From positions 1 through 33,586 of the forward strand of contig JADYXR010000186.1 of the NCBI GenBank assembly GCA_021772095.1: a stretch of DNA of 33,586 nt, given 5' to 3'. This DNA comes from Candidatus Obscuribacter sp. (lineage in GTDB: Bacteria > Cyanobacteriota > Vampirovibrionia > Obscuribacterales > Obscuribacteraceae). Made by a program: the position numbers and the translations under genes. Below, piece by piece: positions 8,836-16,973 of this stretch. The notes beneath the pieces were generated by a model. That model made no database searches. It had not been told where the DNA came from and saw only the letters and a program-made list of their open reading frames with translations. The first letter of the stretch is position 1; every line of letters starts with the position of its first letter.

Positions 8836-9948
8836 TTAAAACTTAAGCGCTGCAAGCAGCGCTTTTGGATCGATCTTGTCGGGCGAAATCATAAGGTGCT
8901 TGGGACCTTTCTTCTCGAATACCGTCAGCGGTTGAAGGACAAGCTTACACTTTTCGTAGTGCATTAGTCCAAATAAAGCTCCGGGCGGCCGTTTTGCATC
9001 CTTAAAGCCTTCCATTTCCTTGCGCAACACATTGGTCTCGGATTTTTTTGCGACCGTAGCTTCACAGCGAAATTTGTCGGTGACGATCGGATAAACGGTG
9101 CCGCCGTCCTCCTTCTCCCAAGTTTCCTCAATCGTCCATTTCTTGAAAAACACTTCTTCTTGCAATTCAACTTCGAGATCGAAGGGTCCGTGAGTGTGAT
9201 TGTCGATACGATCGAGAGCTGCTTGTTGGTCCCAATAAATAAACGAATCCCAGTCGGAGAACTGATCTCCTGGTGTCACCGTGCTGGTCTCGCCCAGCAT
9301 GATTCGCTGCACGCCTGTCATGTCGAGCGCCGCGTTGACATTAGCGATCAACATTTTCTTCGGTTCCAAGAAAATTGCAGACTTAAATTTTTGTTTTTGC
9401 GGAAGGTGCAAATATCCCTCCGGTGGAATCTGACTACCAGGAGATCGCGGAAACACGCATGACCAGACGACGCTCGTTCCATTTTTCAAATGCCCGCAAT
9501 CCGCTGTTGTCCGCATGCGAAAATCGAACGCGCAAAATGTTGAAGCAACACGTTTCACAACACCGATCGTTACCGCTTCGATTGATTCGACTGGCGTCAG
9601 AGACGGAGTCAGCATCAGGCGTTCAAACACATCCGACTTGTTTTCTTCAATCGCTTTTTTGATCGCGACCGCGAGCAACCACGAACGGTTTAAGAAAAAG
9701 CTCAAACGCTTTCGCGAAAAATCGGGATCGTTTTTGGTAAAGCGGGAAACTTCTTCATTCACTGCGCGCAATGTGCTGCCCAGCCGGAGAAGCCCCATAC
9801 GAGAGGATTCCTGGAAGGTAACGCCGAGTGTTTGCACTGTTGTTTGAGAGGCCGTGGTCAATCCAGTAATCAGCAAATCTTCCACCGCCACTGTCAGGTT
9901 GTCTAACAGTGGCATGAGTTTTTTGCGATCTACTTGTTCTAATTTCAC
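8836..9948 (-). CDS. Uncharacterised 370-aa protein of the MoxR/DUF5682 cluster
   Basis: I do not recognise a named family. Residues about 14-85 are helical and align without gaps to the 129-aa product encoded just upstream: E23-D-L, G29-L, A33, T40-L, E47, R50, G52 and L56 match E32-D-L, G38-L, A42, T49-L, E56, R59, G61 and L65. The remaining 280 residues are mixed alpha/beta with no motif I can name, signal peptide or membrane segment. The GTG start overlaps the upstream stop by 4 bp (GTGA), so translation is coupled. Its place before the MoxR gene suggests a structural or adaptor subunit. Confidence 0.8.
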   Translation of the reverse strand: MKLEQVDRKKLMPLLDNLTVAVEDLLITGLTTASQTTVQTLGVTFQESSRMGLLRLGSTLRAVNEEVSRFTKNDPDFSRKRLSFFLNRSWLLAVAIKKAIEENKSDVFERLMLTPSLTPVESIEAVTIGVVKRVASTFCAFDFRMRTTADCGHLKNGTSVVWSCVFPRSPGSQIPPEGYLHLPQKQKFKSAIFLEPKKMLIANVNAALDMTGVQRIMLGETSTVTPGDQFSDWDSFIYWDQQAALDRIDNHTHGPFDLEVELQEEVFFKKWTIEETWEKEDGGTVYPIVTDKFRCEATVAKKSETNVLRKEMEGFKDAKRPPGALFGLMHYEKCKLVLQPLTVFEKKGPKHLMISPDKIDPKALLAALKF

Positions 9949-10334
9949 AGTTTACCGTCCAAACTGTCATTGATCACACTGAGCTCAAACAGCTCACTGG
10001 CAGCGAGTGCAGAGTGCGCGGTTTCCAATGTCAGAATTCTGTCGAATAAACCGAGACTTGTTTGCGCCTGCAACAGTGCTTTTGCACCGTTTCGGCCGTT
10101 GGTTTTAATGGCGTCAACAATCGCGCCGACTCGCTCGGCGAGGTGATACGCACCAATGCGTTGGCACTCCTCGCGAATATTGGTCAGTGTGTTGATTTCG
10201 GCCGGTCCAGCCGCTTTCAAACCACGCAGCATCAGATCTTCAAACGTTCGTTGCAAATGTTCTATCGTCTGAACAATTTCGATGGTATCAATCATTGCAA
10301 CCTGGCGGGTCTGATGTACAACGAGCGCTAACAA
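9945..10334 (-). CDS. Small helical protein paralogous to the N-terminus of the 370-aa protein
   Basis: This 129-aa, all-helical, soluble protein is the first gene of the MoxR/DUF5682 run. Residues 25-100 align gap-free with the N-terminus of the next gene product, sharing an E-D-L, G-L, T-L, E, R, G, L spacing. The frame opens at a TTG. An ATG at codon 14 (10293-10295) has AGG about 5 nt upstream and gives a 116-aa product that fits the alignment better, so the true start is uncertain. Its TGA overlaps the GTG of the downstream gene. Function unknown; coupled translation suggests the two form a complex. Confidence 0.7.
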   Translation of the reverse strand: MLALVVHQTRQVAMIDTIEIVQTIEHLQRTFEDLMLRGLKAAGPAEINTLTNIREECQRIGAYHLAERVGAIVDAIKTNGRNGAKALLQAQTSLGLFDRILTLETAHSALAASELFELSVINDSLDGKL

Positions 10335-10410
10335 CTAAGCATCCAAAATACTCTACAGACTCGACCAGCCAGGCACCGCATGCAGTGCCAAAGGCGGCGC
10401 TACTCAGGTG

Positions 10411-11064
10411 CTAATTACCGTTTTCATCTTCCGTCTTTTTCTTGACGACAACACCCGAAACCGCGGTATCAACCCGGAGTACCTTGTCGAGAAATTTCTT
10501 GTTAGTCTCAAACATCTTCGGAGTTCGACCACACAATTCGGTAAGACGCGTTCTGGCGATAGCACCTTGATTTTCATCTTCGTAGGCTTTTTGCATTCCC
10601 GGAATGCTGATGCCTTTTATGTTCATGCCTCTTTCAGCACCGATCAAATTGCGATGAATCAGAAGATAGGCTGTCACACACTCATTGAATATCGAGGGAT
10701 CCTCTTTCTTGCTTCTTCTGATTTTTTGGTAAAGCGCATCAGCAAGAGCGAGGCGCGCATCCACGTCCTCAGGATTCAATTCGACTGCGCGGCGTCCCAT
10801 TTTAATTGCGCGACTGAGATCCGAAGTTCGCGACGCCAATTCAGTTTGCATCGTATTGAAGTTCGCATTGCCGCGCCCTTGCCCGGTGCTATAGGCGTCA
10901 TAGTTCGAGACGACCCGCCTGCCGGGTTTCGTATTGCTTACAGCATCGGTTGCCACAGCCGGCGATGCAGCGAGGGTCAAAGTTACGACCATCAGTCCGC
11001 AATTAAGGATTTGCAAGGAGTTTTGCATAACACTCTGAACCTGAACCTTGGGGCGATTCGACAT
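10411..11064 (-). CDS. Secreted or periplasmic protein with one TPR-like motif
   Basis: The protein has an N-terminal export signal: a hydrophobic stretch LMVVTLTLAASPAVATDA at about residues 24-41, with Ala-x-Ala-like cleavage sites. Codon 13 (ATG at 11026-11028) gives a more compact signal peptide and may be the real start. Residues about 84-115 look like a TPR (RAIKMGRRAVELNPEDVDARLALADALY). The C-terminus (VVKKKTEDENGN) is polar. It is separated from the next minus-strand gene by a repeat-rich gap. Role unknown; a TPR scaffold outside the cytoplasmic membrane is plausible. Confidence 0.7.
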   Translation of the reverse strand: MSNRPKVQVQSVMQNSLQILNCGLMVVTLTLAASPAVATDAVSNTKPGRRVVSNYDAYSTGQGRGNANFNTMQTELASRTSDLSRAIKMGRRAVELNPEDVDARLALADALYQKIRRSKKEDPSIFNECVTAYLLIHRNLIGAERGMNIKGISIPGMQKAYEDENQGAIARTRLTELCGRTPKMFETNKKFLDKVLRVDTAVSGVVVKKKTEDENGN

Positions 11065-11133
11065 GAATGATTAGGATCCATCAGTCGTGGGCATTTTACT
11101 CGTTTCTATGCGTTTTAAACAAGCAGTATGGAC

Positions 11134-11287
11134 GAAACATGAAGCTGATCGGCAATCGAAACGAAATTGCTTGGCACTCGAAACGAACTGTCTGGCAACG
11201 AAATGAACTGAGTGGCAAAGAATCGAAACTGTTTGGCATTCGAAACGAAGCTGTTTGGACAGCCGACACGCAACTGAATCGGCGATC
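11134..11287. repeat. Degenerate short tandem repeat, about seven units
   Basis: Units of about 17-28 bp share the core GAAACGAA-CTG-TTGGCA-TC. They begin near 11134, 11158, 11180, 11200, 11225, 11242 and 11270. Units drift in length and sequence and there are no unique spacers, so this is not CRISPR. It fills most of the 279-bp gap (11065-11343) upstream of the secreted TPR-like gene. No long ORF here has coding character. Confidence 0.7.
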
Positions 11288-11343
11288 GACTAACAACTGG
11301 TCGAATGCGAATCGTCATTGATTCGCACGCGAAGCGCAGCCGA

Positions 11344-11712
11344 TTATCGTTTTGTAATCGACATCCCCAGCACTTCTTGATAGATTTTGCTATCCATGAC
11401 GGCAAGGAATTTTCTTCCATCATTGAGCTCAACGAGGGCGCACACCGATTTGCGATTACCGCCGAAAACTACTCCGGCGAGCAGACCCATCGGTCCGAGC
11501 GCAAGACCCAACAAGCCCCAGGCGGCGGCTTCAGGCAATTTCTTAACGCTTTCTTCGGTTTGCGGAGTAACGCTTTTCACATCAGAACGCAATTCAATCT
11601 GCTCGAATGCGCCCCAGAGCGTGCCCATACTGTATTCCCACTCGCCTGTGGCGACGTCGCCACCGAAGATTTTTACCTTGTTATTGTTAAAAATCTTGCC
11701 TAGAGCGTCCAT
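11344..11712 (-). CDS. Small protein with glycine-rich hydrophobic segment
   Basis: The start chosen is the ATG at 11710-11712, because AGGAG lies 6 nt upstream of it; an ATG two codons earlier directly abuts that site. The 122-aa product has a polar N-terminal part and then an Ala/Gly/Leu-rich segment (AAAWGLLGLALGPMGLLAGVVFGG). That segment resembles a glycine zipper or membrane hairpin. The protein ends in a short beta region (VCALVELNDGRKFLAVMDSK). No named family is recognised. It lies 79 nt after the DUF2207 gene and may be co-transcribed with it. Confidence 0.7.
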   Translation of the reverse strand: MDALGKIFNNNKVKIFGGDVATGEWEYSMGTLWGAFEQIELRSDVKSVTPQTEESVKKLPEAAAWGLLGLALGPMGLLAGVVFGGNRKSVCALVELNDGRKFLAVMDSKIYQEVLGMSITKR

Positions 11713-11791
11713 AGTCATCTCCTAATCAGGCTCACGGCGGTCTCGCCATGATCTTGAGGGGTCTGCCGTCCTAACGAGCTGAATTATACCT

Positions 11792-13543
11792 TTAACTAAT
11801 CGGCCGGTCGTGTTCTTGCTCCGGACGCCCCTTTTTGCCTACGGCGTACGACGAATACTGGATTGGCGGCGGCGCGAAGAATGTCAGCCCTGCCACGCGA
11901 GTCGCGATCCAGACGTCCCTGGCAAAGTCCCGTGCGACGAATGGTCCGGCTTGTTGTGTGCTCTGATGAAATTGAAACCAATCAGGCCACATGGTCATGT
12001 GTTGTTCGCAAGCACCCGCCCATTTCTCGGAAACGCCGAGCACCATTGCGTAAGCCAGGAGCCGATGGAAGAGGAAATCATCTTCTTTGATTCGCTCGGT
12101 AATGTCGTGGGTTTCAGCAGTTCTCATCAGCTCTGCAAATTCATGCGCGCCTTCGATTGTCACTTTACCTTTGTCTGTCAACAGCGGGAAGAATTGCAAT
12201 GCCACCGCAGTTAGTGCTCCGGCAATAATGAAACCTAATCCGGCGGCCTTCGCTTGCACCTCATCTCCATAGAGAAACAGCAGCGCAATCCCAACGCAGC
12301 ACAAAGAAACAGCGATCGCGTAGAAGCGTTTGCGATCCTTCTCAGGGTTTTTCATCAAAAATCCGTTTGATACCAGATTGGCATAAATGCTGTCTTTGAT
12401 TTTGGGCACGAACTGCCGGAACACTCCCTGGACATTGGAGAGGTAGGAGGTGCCGGAATTGCCGAACAGCGCTTCCAAAAATATCGTCTCATAGTCTCGC
12501 AAAACGTCTTTGCCAGGCGCATATTGTCGTTTGAATTCGTAGTCTCTGTCCGAAAGATTGAAAAATCCGGTGGCTGGAATTTCGCGAATCGTATAGTAAC
12601 CGCGAACAGAAAGATCCAGCAGGATGCCGGTCAAATCTTGCACGTCGCAACTGCCATCGATCAGGGTGCCGAGTTCTACTGGAGTTAAGCCGCTAGGCGG
12701 CTTCCAGCTCTGCGCGACTTCCACGACTTTCGGTGCGCGGCGAGATTTCATAAGTCTGTAGCCCGCCAGTACTGCCACCGCCCCTAGTGGCAGAAAAACG
12801 AGCAAGTACCAATCATTGGCCAACCAATCAACGCTGTCTAAAAATCCTGCACCATTGACGGTGCCTCCCGGAAAGTCCACTTCGAGTGTCAGCCCGGACC
12901 CCGGAGGCAATTGAGAAGCGGTAGCTAAAATGTGGTCGCCCATCAGTTTGACGTTGGCGGGTTTTTCGCTTCCCGGCGGTCCTTCCCAGGCTTTCAGTTC
13001 CGACTCGACGACGGTTGCTTTTCGTGGAGTGCGCAGGATGACTTCAGCCTTTTCGATTGTGAAAGGCCAGTTGTTTCCGGTGAATGGAAAATATAATTGA
13101 GGATGCTGTTTGCCGAAATTGCAAACGCCTCGCACCTCGTAGTTAATCACGAACTTCTGGACATCGACACCACGCGCGGTGCCAACGTGAACCGTAACGG
13201 CGTCGCCATGCTGCTTTGCGGAGTACTGTAGTTTCCGCCCATGCTCATCAGTTACGCTATGAACTTTAACATCGAACCGATGCGCAATTCCTTTCTCTTC
13301 GATAACCGACGGAATAACTCGAACGATACCTTTGCGACTAGCTCCGGAGGTGTCGATATCAAGCATTTCTTTGACTACCAGCCGACCATTTTCTTGAAGC
13401 GTGGCGTCATCGACAAGCGAGATAATTTTCTCGGCGGCGGCATTCTGAGTAGCGATGGTCGATACTGACAAAGCGATCGTGCATGCCATCAAATAGGCGC
13501 GAAAGTCTCGCCAGTTAAGTATCTTGATGTGTCGAGGGGTCAA
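11792..13543 (-). CDS. DUF2207 domain membrane protein
   Basis: This 583-aa protein has an N-terminal signal or anchor, then an extracytoplasmic beta-rich region (about 40-240) with the DUF2207 pattern of acid and aromatic repeats. A membrane segment follows (about 248-264, WYLLVFLPLGAVAVLAGY). The cytoplasmic part has the typical PPSGLTPVELGTLIDG and LTGILLDLSVRGYYTIRE, and a two-helix membrane hairpin near 410-450. The usual Gly/Ser-rich C-terminal tail of the family is absent. The TTG start overlaps the DUF4870 stop (TTGA) and has GGAG 8 nt upstream, so it is translationally coupled. Function of the family is unknown. Confidence 0.9.
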   Translation of the reverse strand: MTPRHIKILNWRDFRAYLMACTIALSVSTIATQNAAAEKIISLVDDATLQENGRLVVKEMLDIDTSGASRKGIVRVIPSVIEEKGIAHRFDVKVHSVTDEHGRKLQYSAKQHGDAVTVHVGTARGVDVQKFVINYEVRGVCNFGKQHPQLYFPFTGNNWPFTIEKAEVILRTPRKATVVESELKAWEGPPGSEKPANVKLMGDHILATASQLPPGSGLTLEVDFPGGTVNGAGFLDSVDWLANDWYLLVFLPLGAVAVLAGYRLMKSRRAPKVVEVAQSWKPPSGLTPVELGTLIDGSCDVQDLTGILLDLSVRGYYTIREIPATGFFNLSDRDYEFKRQYAPGKDVLRDYETIFLEALFGNSGTSYLSNVQGVFRQFVPKIKDSIYANLVSNGFLMKNPEKDRKRFYAIAVSLCCVGIALLFLYGDEVQAKAAGLGFIIAGALTAVALQFFPLLTDKGKVTIEGAHEFAELMRTAETHDITERIKEDDFLFHRLLAYAMVLGVSEKWAGACEQHMTMWPDWFQFHQSTQQAGPFVARDFARDVWIATRVAGLTFFAPPPIQYSSYAVGKKGRPEQEHDRPIS

Positions 13544-14094
13544 AAGTATGACTCCATAATCCGATCAGAAAGGTTTGCCACGACAGGAAGTCGGCCATCT
13601 TTTCCGTTGTAGACCGAGTACGCCATTCTAAACATCAGACCTAAGAAGACCACACCCACTAGAGCCTGAAACAGCATGAACACCAGCCCTATTGCTGGTC
13701 CGATCACAGGAATGATCCCTAAGATTGCGTTGATTGTTCCGGCCAAAACGTGAAATGAAATCAGACCGACGGTGACAACAAGGCTTTGGACGGCATGAAA
13801 TTTCAGATACTGATTGTTGTTTTTCTCAGTAGCCAACCACAGAACTGACGCAGCGCCCGGCGCGAACGGAAAGTAGCAAAGAGCTGCCGCGATGTTGAAG
13901 TTCAGATCGAAAAAAAGTGTTTTTCCGGCGGGCACTATTCCGGTATCGGTGCCTCGGTTAGCTAACGATGGATTCTTTCTTCCCGGCTGCACGCCCGGGG
14001 AATCCGATGCGCCGCGCCGTGGTTTCGGTTTTGGTGTCACATCATCGTCGTCGGAATCGGCACCCGTCGGATGCTCGCCTCGATTGTTGACCAT
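13540..14094 (-). CDS. DUF4870 (Tic20-like) membrane protein
   Basis: The start chosen is the ATG at 14092-14094, with AGGAG 6 nt upstream; an in-frame ATG nine codons earlier lacks a site. The first 65 residues are hydrophilic (Asp, Lys, Pro and Gly rich). They are followed by the DUF4870 core: AALCYFPFAPGAASVLW, the NQYLKFHAVQSLVV signature, and two further hydrophobic helices around ILGIIPVIGPAIGLVFML. These proteins have 3-4 membrane spans and unknown function. Its stop overlaps the DUF2207 start, marking a two-gene operon. Confidence 0.88.
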   Translation of the reverse strand: MVNNRGEHPTGADSDDDDVTPKPKPRRGASDSPGVQPGRKNPSLANRGTDTGIVPAGKTLFFDLNFNIAAALCYFPFAPGAASVLWLATEKNNNQYLKFHAVQSLVVTVGLISFHVLAGTINAILGIIPVIGPAIGLVFMLFQALVGVVFLGLMFRMAYSVYNGKDGRLPVVANLSDRIMESYF

Positions 14095-14152
14095 GAAAAT
14101 CTCCTGCCCACGTGTGGACATATGATATCACTGCCGGAGAATCGATATGTTG

Positions 14153-14224
14153 TTGTCGCGAATCGTTTAGAAGTTATTCGAATCGTTGAGAGGCTGTTCG
14201 GTTATTGTCGCGAATCGCTAGAAG
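14153..14224. repeat. Imperfect 20-bp direct repeat
   Basis: TTGTCGCGAATCG-TTAGAAG occurs at 14153-14173 and again, with small changes, at 14205-14224, with a related GAATCG half copy between. The second copy overlaps the stop codon of the YDPR-repeat gene. The style recalls the degenerate repeat at 11134-11287. Confidence 0.5.
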
Positions 14225-15549
14225 CGGATGTTGAAATTGCCTACGCGCAAACCAACGCCACTCCCGCCGCCGCGATTGAAGTTATTGAAGCCACCACCGT
14301 TGAAGCCACCACCGTTGAAGCCGCCGCGGTTGTACCCGCCGCCATTGAAGTTATTGTAGGGATTGAACTGATTGCCACCGTTGAAACCACCGGGAAATCC
14401 GCGACCACCGCCGCGATTCAACATTGATAGCACAAACGGCGCGTAACGCATGATCTGAGACAAATTGTCATTGCGACCGCCTGGGCAGCTTGGATTGAAG
14501 CGCTGATCAGGATTGAAACGAGGATTGCGATCTTGCGGATACCGAGGATCATAATCCTGCGGATAACGCGGATCATAGCCCTGGCGAGGATCATATCCTT
14601 GTCGCGGGTCGTAACCTTGGGGGAAACGCGGGTCATAGTTTTGACGAGGATCATATCCTTGACGGGGATCATAACCCTGTCGAGGGTCGTAACCTTGTGG
14701 AAAACGTGGGTCATAGTTTTGACGTGGGTCATAACCTTGTCGCGGATCGTATCCTTGAGGAAACCGTGGATCGTAGTTTTGACGGGGATCGTAGTTTTGA
14801 CGAGGATCATAACTTTGACGAGGATCGTAGCCTTGTCGTGGGTCGTAACGCGGATCATAATTATTCTGAGGATAACGAGGATCAAAACGCTGAGGAAGTC
14901 TTTGCGGGTTGGTGTTCCACTGTTGTTGCGGACAGCTCCTATTCGAGCGCTGTGACGGCATTTGCGGATAATCCGAAGGGCACAGCCCTCTGCCATCAAC
15001 ACAAGAATTCTGATCCAACAACACACGCGCAATGTCATATCCTTGCACCTGGGATGGTGGCACGCGACCAGCCTGATACATTGAGAATTGCGGATTGTTC
15101 CAGCGACTTGGATAGTTGCCGTTGGCATTGCCGTTCGCCGCGAGGATAATTCTAATGAAGTCTTCCGGACGCATTTGCGATGATTGGAGTCGATTGGCCG
15201 ACATATTGTCGCAGCCACTACCGGGTTGAGTTATACAAGGAACACCCGAATTCAATTCATAAGACGGAACTTGAACGCGTTGATCGGCAGGATAAAATCG
15301 CCCGTCATTTCCTGGATTCACAGGATAGAAACGTCCATCGTCGCTGCGCATGAACAGCTGACTTAAGCGAGGCGTGACGTTGGTTTCCGCAGCGTCGTAT
15401 CCAATATCTGAAGCAGGCTGGCAGTTGCCTGTGTCATCACAGGTACCGTAGACGAGCCTGGAGACTTCAGCCTCCAACGGGAACGGTTGTATCTGCGGAT
15501 CTGCGATGTAAGAGCTTCTCTGCCCGTCGGAAAACACTAACTCTGTCAT
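14218..15549 (-). CDS. Disordered YDPR-repeat protein with Gly/Asn/Phe-rich tail
   Basis: The start is the ATG at 15547-15549, with GAGG 8 nt upstream, giving 443 aa; the frame is open further upstream without support. Residues 1-190 are polar with several cysteines and the duplicated DGRFYP element. The centre holds 17 YDPR units in QG, QN, QS and FPQG/YPQD variants, rich in Tyr, Arg, Gln, Pro and Gly. The last 70 residues are Gly/Asn/Phe rich (GGGFNGG repeats). There is no signal peptide or membrane helix. The composition suggests an intrinsically disordered, possibly condensate-forming protein. The repeats make antisense frames look open; these are shadows. Confidence 0.85.
   Translation of the reverse strand: MTELVFSDGQRSSYIADPQIQPFPLEAEVSRLVYGTCDDTGNCQPASDIGYDAAETNVTPRLSQLFMRSDDGRFYPVNPGNDGRFYPADQRVQVPSYELNSGVPCITQPGSGCDNMSANRLQSSQMRPEDFIRIILAANGNANGNYPSRWNNPQFSMYQAGRVPPSQVQGYDIARVLLDQNSCVDGRGLCPSDYPQMPSQRSNRSCPQQQWNTNPQRLPQRFDPRYPQNNYDPRYDPRQGYDPRQSYDPRQNYDPRQNYDPRFPQGYDPRQGYDPRQNYDPRFPQGYDPRQGYDPRQGYDPRQNYDPRFPQGYDPRQGYDPRQGYDPRYPQDYDPRYPQDRNPRFNPDQRFNPSCPGGRNDNLSQIMRYAPFVLSMLNRGGGRGFPGGFNGGNQFNPYNNFNGGGYNRGGFNGGGFNGGGFNNFNRGGGSGVGLRVGNFNIRF
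14535..14880 (-). repeat. Coding tandem repeat (YDPR units of 18/24 bp)
   Basis: Seventeen units of 18 bp (YDPRQG/N/S) or 24 bp (YDPRFPQG, YDPRYPQD) lie in frame inside the disordered protein gene. A higher-order period is visible: the FPQG-coding blocks start near 14615, 14693 and 14753, spaced 78 and 60 bp. Length differences are all multiples of 6 bp and keep the frame. Confidence 0.85.
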
Positions 15550-16094
15550 CAAAAAAACCTCAATAAACTGCCGCTTATAGATGGAACATTCGCAGCAACC
15601 AGCAATGCCAATCGACCACACTGCGCAGCTTATTATCGATTTGTGACCATTTTGTACCCAAACGCGGCACAGGCAGGGAGGACTACGAATACCACCGTGA
15701 GGTTTTCACGTATGAAGTCGTCATGCGGCTTTTGATATTGTGAAAAACGTTGAAATTCTCATAAACTAGACTGCATAAAAGTGAAAACACGAAAGCACAA
15801 TTTGTCCCGATGCTGATGAAATGCGGCTTTTCGAAATATCCAAAGTTTTGTCCTTAAGAACAATCTGAAAGCACTTTCTAAAGCGCAGTGGTCAAACAAT
15901 CAGGACCAGGCACCAATTGCGATACCACTTGTTCAGGTTCATGATTCGTTGAAATGCCATTCGAGCAATTAGACTGGCGTTCAAGCATTAACGTAGTTTT
16001 CACGATGCGCCACAAACCTGGTACTGAGCACGCCAGTCTGATAGGATCATAGGCCTTATTAATATAGGGATTCCGTTTAACGGAGGATTAAGCC
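15550..16094. other. Divergent intergenic region (repeat protein / Ser-Thr kinase)
   Basis: This 545-bp region has no supported gene. It contains a small hairpin CGTGA-ggttt-TCACG at 15696-15710, and the string ATGCGGCTTTT occurs twice (near 15733 and 15821). An AT-rich TTAATATAG near 16059 could be a -10 region for the kinase, but no good -35 is present. Confidence 0.5.
16082..16086 (+). promoter_or_regulatory. Strong ribosome binding site fixing a CTG start
   Basis: GGAGG lies 8 nt upstream of CTG 16095. The preceding in-frame codon set contains TAA at 16089-16091, so the start must lie downstream of it. No ATG, GTG or TTG exists in frame before the kinase glycine loop. Confidence 0.75.
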
Positions 16095-16949
16095 CTGTCC
16101 AGCAATGCGCTTATCGGCACCGTCCTGTCAGACCGCTACGAAATCACGTCCGAAATCGGGCGCGGCATTTTTGGCGTCGTCTTCAAAGGCTGGCACAAGC
16201 AGATTGACAAGCCAATCGCAATCAAGGTCCTCTTCCAGGCGGTGGAGTCTGAAAGCATCGGCTATCAGCGATTTAAACGCGAGGCGCAGTCGGCCAGTGC
16301 CCTCAACCATCCCAATATAGTCAAGATTTACGATTACGGTGAACGAGACGGGCGTCCATACATCGTTATGGACTACATCGAAGGAAAGAATCTCAAAGAG
16401 ATTTTGAAAGAAGAGACCCGCTTGCCAAGCGATCGAGCCGTGCCGATTTTCATCCAGCTCGCTTCTGCGCTCACACATTTGCACAACCAGGGCGTCCTGC
16501 ACCGGGACATCAAGCCCGACAACGTGATTATTCACGACACCAAGTATCAAAAAGATTTCATGACGCTTGTCGACTTTGGCATCGCAAAACAGCTCAATGA
16601 GCCCAGCCACAAGAAATTGACGATGGACGGAACTGTCGTCGGAACGCCGGCGTTCATGAGCCCTGAGCAAATTCTAGGTCAGGATCTGGACCAGCGCAGC
16701 GATATCTACGCTTTTGGTGTTTTCATGTACACGATTGTCACTGGCGTTTTGCCGATTCGCGGGAAAGACTCAGTCGATACAATGAAAAAACATGTAACTG
16801 ATGAACCGCTCGAGTTCTCAAGAGCGTGTCCGGGCGTGCGAGTGCCGTTGTCGCTGCAAATCGTTTTGCGGAAGACACTTAAGAAAACGCCTGCTGAAAG
16901 ACATCAGAATATGGATGAACTGATGAAAGAACTGGAAGCTTGCCTTTAA
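16095..16949 (+). CDS. Hanks-type Ser/Thr protein kinase, apparent CTG start
   Basis: This 284-aa kinase is nearly a bare catalytic domain. It has the glycine loop GRGIFGVV (22-29), IAIK lysine at 44, HRDIKPDN (136-143) with catalytic Asp138, DFG (160-162) and the activation segment end MSPEQ (188-192). The first in-frame GTG (16242) would remove the glycine loop and the ATP-binding lysine. The coding frame extends back to a TAA at 16089, and the only start-like codon there is CTG at 16095, with GGAGG (16082-16086) exactly 8 nt upstream. An ATG at 16105 is in another frame. There is no membrane helix or sensor domain, so it is cytosolic. Substrates are unknown. Confidence 0.9.
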   Translation: MSSNALIGTVLSDRYEITSEIGRGIFGVVFKGWHKQIDKPIAIKVLFQAVESESIGYQRFKREAQSASALNHPNIVKIYDYGERDGRPYIVMDYIEGKNLKEILKEETRLPSDRAVPIFIQLASALTHLHNQGVLHRDIKPDNVIIHDTKYQKDFMTLVDFGIAKQLNEPSHKKLTMDGTVVGTPAFMSPEQILGQDLDQRSDIYAFGVFMYTIVTGVLPIRGKDSVDTMKKHVTDEPLEFSRACPGVRVPLSLQIVLRKTLKKTPAERHQNMDELMKELEACL

Positions 16950-16973
16950 GATCAGAAACAGAGATCGAGTCGG

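Noticed and set aside
10408..11070. 220-codon plus-strand ORF
   Set aside because: It is antisense to the secreted TPR-like gene, which has a signal peptide and a TPR motif; the plus frame shows no domain.
11134..11287. CRISPR-like array
   Set aside because: Units are of variable length and sequence and adjoin directly; there are no unique spacers of constant size and no cas genes.
14533..15149. Plus-strand open frames with RII/VVT-type and DRSFDEDHN-type repeats
   Set aside because: They are antisense translations of the YDPR-coding tandem repeat; the periodic sequence has few stops in any frame and no ribosome binding site is present.
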